From assembly GCA_910577015.1 (NCBI GenBank), contig CAJTKU010000003.1:186001-250000 (forward strand): a stretch of 64,000 nucleotides of DNA, written 5' to 3'. This DNA is from an uncultured Lachnospiraceae bacterium (GTDB taxonomy: Bacteria; Bacillota; Clostridia; Lachnospirales; Lachnospiraceae). Below, one piece after another: positions 60,304-64,000 of the stretch (its first letter is position 1; each line of letters begins with the position of its first letter). Below the pieces are notes generated by a model, which searched no databases, had not been told where the DNA came from, and saw only the letters and a list, made by a program, of their open reading frames with translations. The translations under genes were made by a program, and so were the position numbers.

Positions 60304-60822
60304 GTGGCGAGTCTCGTAGAAAATCTGATAAGCATTTTGGAGCAGGAAAGTACGGAGTACGAAGAACTGCTGGGATTATCAAGGAAGAAAACCCCAGTGA
60401 TTGTGGCTGGGGATTTGCAGGGATTGCAACAAATCACGGATGAAGAACAGGATGTGGTAAGCCGTATTAATCATCTTGAAAGCAAGAGGACAGAGGTGAT
60501 TAAGGATATTGCCAACGTTATGAACAAGGATGTTAAAGAATTAAAACTGGTGAATCTGATTCAGATGCTGGAGAACAGACCTTCCGAGAGCAGGAAACTC
60601 GCGGAAATTCATGACAGATTGAAAAAAGTCGTGGGGGATATGCAGCAGGTAAACAATCAAAACAAAGAGCTGATTGCGCATTCCCTTGAGATGGTAGAAT
60701 TTGACATGAATCTGCTTCAGGCGATGAAGACGGCGCCGGAAACAGCCAACTACAATAAAGGCGCTTACAGTGCAGGTAACCTGATGGGCGTCGACAGGAG
60801 TGGCTTTGATGCAAAAAGTTAG
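60304..60822 (+). CDS. flgN: FlgN-family flagellar export chaperone
   Basis: The 172-residue helical protein starts at GTG 60304, 5 bases after flgM. The long helical hairpin (LVENLISILEQESTEYEELLGLSRKKTPVIVAGDLQGLQQITDEEQDVVSRI) and position between flgM and flgK identify it as FlgN. FlgN escorts the hook-associated proteins FlgK and FlgL to the export apparatus. Sequence signatures for FlgN are weak, so context carries much of the call. Confidence 0.88.
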   Translation: MASLVENLISILEQESTEYEELLGLSRKKTPVIVAGDLQGLQQITDEEQDVVSRINHLESKRTEVIKDIANVMNKDVKELKLVNLIQMLENRPSESRKLAEIHDRLKKVVGDMQQVNNQNKELIAHSLEMVEFDMNLLQAMKTAPETANYNKGAYSAGNLMGVDRSGFDAKS

Positions 60823-60845
60823 GTTCAATGACGTGAGGTGATAGT

Positions 60846-62504
60846 ATGCCACTGATGGGAAGTTTATATATAGGAGCATCCGGTTTACAGACAGGTCAGA
60901 ATGCGCTGAACACAACAGCGCATAATTTAACAAACGTAGATACGACCGGTTATACCAGACAACAAAGTCTTCTGGGTTCTAAGAGTTACATTACCCTATC
61001 CAGAAACCCCGCCGCTGTGTCAAACCAGCAGTATGGTCTCGGGGTGAATTATTCCGCCGTAAGACAAGTGAGAGATTATTTTCTGGACAAAACATACCGC
61101 AAGGAATCAGGCCGCAGTATGTTTTATGAAGTATCCTCGGAAGTGTTGGATGAAGTGGAAACTTTGCTCGGTGAGATGAACGGCAAGGATTTCCAGACTT
61201 CATTGACAAATCTCTGGACTTCTATCCAGGAGTTGGCGAAAGACCCGTCCAGTTCCGTGAATCAGGGTCTTTTGGTGCAGCGTTCTTCTGAGTTTTTAAG
61301 CCGTGCGTCGGTTGTTTATAATGGATTGTGCACCTATCAGGACAATCTGAACATACAGGTCAGGGATAAAGTAAATACCATTAATAAATACGGTCGGCAG
61401 ATTCTGGAGTTAAATGAAGCGATAAGCAAGATTGAATGCGGCGGCGTGGAACACGCCAATGACCTTCGGGATGCAAGAAACCAGATTCTCGATGAATTGA
61501 GCAGGCTCTGTAAAATGAGTTATTCCGAGGATTCGCTGGGGCATGTTTCCGTGCAGTTAGAGGGTGTGGACTTTGTCAAGGGAAGTATGTGCTATGAGAT
61601 GGGGTTGCATCAGGACGCGACAACAGGCTTTTACACACCGTTCTGGCCCCAGAATGCAGAGTACACCATTATGCAGGACGGTTCCAAAAATTATGATATT
61701 TCCCATGCCAAGGTGTTTGATTTGGAGCAGACAGTTGCTTCTACCATGGACACGGATATCGGCGGGCTGAAAGCGACTTTGCTTGCAAGGGGTGACCACA
61801 GGGCGAATTATTCTGATATAGAAAAGGACTATGACAGCATTTCCCAGTCCATTGTCATGAATATTCAGGCAGAGTTTGACCAGTTGATACACAATGTTGC
61901 CACTTCCATCAATAAAGTGCTGGCAGATGCCTGTGACCCTTCCCGGGGATATCTGTGTGACAGGGATGGTTCTCCGCTGCAATTGTTCCAGAAAGTGACA
62001 ACGGACGGATATGTCAAAAAAGATGATGGGGCAGGAAATGAGACATGGGAGTATATGGAAGAGGATTTCAGCTCTCCGGATACCATGTATACCATAAATA
62101 ATTTGAAAATTAACAGCCACCTTCTGCAGGAGCCTTCCATGCTGGGATTTATGCTGGCTGACGGCAAGGCGGATTACAAAACGGGCGAAGCGCTTAAGGC
62201 TGCTTTTACGGAAGAGTCTTACCGTTTAAATCCCAATGTGCAGAAAAAAACGACTTTGGTGGATTATTATACAGACTTGGTTTCCCAGGTGGGTAATACC
62301 GGCGATGTGTTTAAGAGCATTTATGCAAATCAGGAAGCGACCGTGGAGGCGACTTTCGGCGCACGCGAACAGGTTGTGGGAGTATCTTCCGATGAAGAGC
62401 TTTCCAACATGATTAAGTTTCAGAATGCATACAATGCAGCCAGCAGATACATCAATGTCATCAGTGAAATGCTGGAGCATATCATCAATACACTGGCAGT
62501 TTAA
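60846..62504 (+). CDS. flgK: Flagellar hook-associated protein FlgK (HAP1), first copy
   Basis: The 552-residue protein has the flagellar rod/hook N-terminal motif (LYIGASGLQTGQNALNTTAHNLTNVDTTGYTRQ) and the matching C-terminal helix (IKFQNAYNAASRYINVISEMLEHIINTL). The middle includes RDARNQILDELSRL. FlgK forms the first junction zone between hook and filament. A second FlgK-like gene follows after 18 bases. GAGGTGAT precedes ATG 60846. Confidence 0.95.
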   Translation: MPLMGSLYIGASGLQTGQNALNTTAHNLTNVDTTGYTRQQSLLGSKSYITLSRNPAAVSNQQYGLGVNYSAVRQVRDYFLDKTYRKESGRSMFYEVSSEVLDEVETLLGEMNGKDFQTSLTNLWTSIQELAKDPSSSVNQGLLVQRSSEFLSRASVVYNGLCTYQDNLNIQVRDKVNTINKYGRQILELNEAISKIECGGVEHANDLRDARNQILDELSRLCKMSYSEDSLGHVSVQLEGVDFVKGSMCYEMGLHQDATTGFYTPFWPQNAEYTIMQDGSKNYDISHAKVFDLEQTVASTMDTDIGGLKATLLARGDHRANYSDIEKDYDSISQSIVMNIQAEFDQLIHNVATSINKVLADACDPSRGYLCDRDGSPLQLFQKVTTDGYVKKDDGAGNETWEYMEEDFSSPDTMYTINNLKINSHLLQEPSMLGFMLADGKADYKTGEALKAAFTEESYRLNPNVQKKTTLVDYYTDLVSQVGNTGDVFKSIYANQEATVEATFGAREQVVGVSSDEELSNMIKFQNAYNAASRYINVISEMLEHIINTLAV

Positions 62505-62522
62505 TGATAGGAGGAAAGAGAG

Positions 62523-64000
62523 ATGCCTTCACAATTTTTCGGATTAAATACAGCATATTCAGGGCTTTTGGCGTCCAATGCAGCGCTCAATACAACTTCA
62601 AACAATATTGCCAATGTACAGACTCTGGGATACAGCAGACAGCACGTGGTTCAGCAGGCAAGCGACGCTTTGAGGGTTTTTCAGACTTACGGCTGTGCGG
62701 GAGCAGGTGTGGATACGCTTGCCATAGAGCGCATCAGGGATGAGTTTTATGACAACAAATACTGGGATGCCAGCACCACCTTGGGCGAATACAGCATCAA
62801 GCAGTATTATATGTCGCAGATTCAGACCTATTTTAAAGGCAGCATCACAGCGCCGGATTTTAAGAGTATTTTTGACCAGTTTTCCGTGGCGGGCCTGCAG
62901 GCGGTACTGAAAAATGCGAGCAGTACCACCACTAAGGCGCAGTTTATCGGTTATGCAGGCGACCTGACTGATTATTTTAACGGGATGTCAGGTAATCTGG
63001 AAAAAGTACAGAAAGATATCAATCAGGAAATCAAGCTGAAGGTGGATGAAATCAATTCCCTGGCAAGTGAGATTGCTTCCTTAAACAAGCAAATTAATGT
63101 CATTGAACTTTCCGGCCCCAAAGCCAATGAATTGAGGGACCGCAGAACGGTTCTTCTGGACCAGCTTTCCCAGATAGTGGACATTGAAACGCAGGAAATT
63201 CCCATAACGGATGCCAATAATCCCGAAAGGGAAACAGGCGCGTTCCGTTTCCTGGTTAAGATTGGCGGGGGACAGCTGCTGCTGGACACCAGCGAATACA
63301 AGCAGTTGGAATGCGTAGCGAGAACCAGCAACGAGAAGGTAAACCAGACAGATATAGAGGGTCTCTATGATATTGTATGGGACGACGGTCAGGATTTTAA
63401 TATATACAGCGGTACACTGGGGGGCTCCTTGCAGGGTCTGGTAGAAATGCGCGACGGCAACAATTCAGAGAATTTCAGCGGTATGATTACCGCAACGGGC
63501 AGAACCGATGTTACTGCCGCTGATGGCAGCGTGAAAGCGCATGATACCGTGACGGTACAGGTATCCCACAAATATCTGCAGGATTTGAACAAGTGTAACC
63601 TTTCCGATACGGGCGGGATTATCAGTCTGGGCAGCCAACAGTTTTATTATGATTCATGGTCTTATACCTGCAGTTATGACGCAGCCGGCAATGCTACTTA
63701 TTCTTATACATTTGTGTTGTCGGACAACAGCTTAAATGACAGGAACCTTACCAACGACAGGGTGGGTAAGGTGGCGGAAATCGGCACCAGCATTGATTAT
63801 CAGGGGATTCCCTATTACATGAAGCAGATGAATGAATGGGTGCGTACTTTTTCCCAGAAATTCAACGATATTTTAAACAGCGGTTATGATGCATATGAAA
63901 ATCCCGGCAATGATTTGTTTGCCGCCAAAATGGCAACCGGAAGTGAACAGTATTCTTTTGGCGCAATGTACCGCTATGACAAACAGACATCAGGAACCAT
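62523..64000 (+). CDS. Second FlgK-like hook-associated protein, 3' end outside window
   Basis: The frame opens at ATG 62523 (ATAGGAGGAAAG upstream) and remains open to the end of the window, about 492 codons. The N-terminus PSQFFGLNTAYSGLLASNAALNTTSNNIANVQTLGYSRQ is the FlgK/FlgE rod-hook signature. IELSGPKANELRDRRTVLLDQLSQIVDIE is the FlgK-type central helix. It is clearly different from the first copy, so this is an old tandem duplication, not an assembly artefact. The two proteins may form a heteromeric junction or serve different filaments. Confidence 0.9.
   Translation, partial: MPSQFFGLNTAYSGLLASNAALNTTSNNIANVQTLGYSRQHVVQQASDALRVFQTYGCAGAGVDTLAIERIRDEFYDNKYWDASTTLGEYSIKQYYMSQIQTYFKGSITAPDFKSIFDQFSVAGLQAVLKNASSTTTKAQFIGYAGDLTDYFNGMSGNLEKVQKDINQEIKLKVDEINSLASEIASLNKQINVIELSGPKANELRDRRTVLLDQLSQIVDIETQEIPITDANNPERETGAFRFLVKIGGGQLLLDTSEYKQLECVARTSNEKVNQTDIEGLYDIVWDDGQDFNIYSGTLGGSLQGLVEMRDGNNSENFSGMITATGRTDVTAADGSVKAHDTVTVQVSHKYLQDLNKCNLSDTGGIISLGSQQFYYDSWSYTCSYDAAGNATYSYTFVLSDNSLNDRNLTNDRVGKVAEIGTSIDYQGIPYYMKQMNEWVRTFSQKFNDILNSGYDAYENPGNDLFAAKMATGSEQYSFGAMYRYDKQTSGT

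Overview
The window looks like a chromosome segment of a motile, anaerobic Clostridia member, most likely family Lachnospiraceae. The grounds are Firmicutes-style GGAGG ribosome binding sites, an S-box (SAM-I) riboswitch ahead of metK, type III pantothenate kinase, sporulation-type cell-wall hydrolases, eukaryotic-type UDPGP pyrophosphorylase, flagellar genes with two tandem flgK copies, and moderate base composition with A+T-rich accessory patches. No rRNA, tRNA, insertion sequence, integrase or CRISPR array was seen. I cannot name the species.

Layout. 1-1304: end of an A+T-rich membrane protein gene meeting a 3'-truncated LysM/GH18 hydrolase gene. 1332-9679: a LysR regulator divergent from a five-gene run (heterodimeric ABC exporter, VWA-like protein, MoxR ATPase, leucine-rich-repeat protein). 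9755-12355: a convergent P-type calcium ATPase. 12755-16103: UDP-sugar pyrophosphorylase, galE and a divergent flagellin. 16167-20095: an accessory cluster with an APH(3')-like kinase, bile-salt-hydrolase-type amidase, GNAT acetyltransferase and AraC/GyrI-like regulator. 20281-25374: hemolysin III, a small alarmone synthetase, a heptad-repeat tail-anchored protein, flavin reductase and DNA polymerase IV. 25497-30086: M23 peptidase, murA, SAM riboswitch and metK. 30291-30907: Phd/Doc toxin-antitoxin. 31010-43002: esterase, ABC exporter, dnaE, pfkA, rRNA/tRNA methyltransferase, proC, SleB-like hydrolase and an NfeD/SPFH pair. 43311-50299: argF, birA, coaX, dusB, greA and lysS. 50300-53276: an A+T-rich island next to lysS with a frameshifted XRE regulator, an HTH protein, a Schlafen/AlbA-type ATP-binding protein and what looks like an AbiEii toxin remnant. 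53297-58574: a YD-repeat surface protein, a large hybrid histidine kinase and a stand-alone receiver. 58655-64000: a chemoreceptor, then flgM-flgN-flgK-flgK, running off the window.

The most unusual signal is non-coding. Three intergenic elements (12461-12651, 15062-15244, 39936-40120) share a 103-bp core enclosed by 40-44 bp inverted arms. The arms differ in sequence between copies but stay perfectly or nearly perfectly self-complementary. Inside the core, a 7-bp apical hairpin and a second stem also change in a compensated way. A fourth element (43083-43278) has the same architecture, with perfect 34-bp arms around an unrelated core. These look like an ERIC-like family of structured palindromic repeats, or a structured RNA, whose arms are kept complementary by selection or by template-switch correction.
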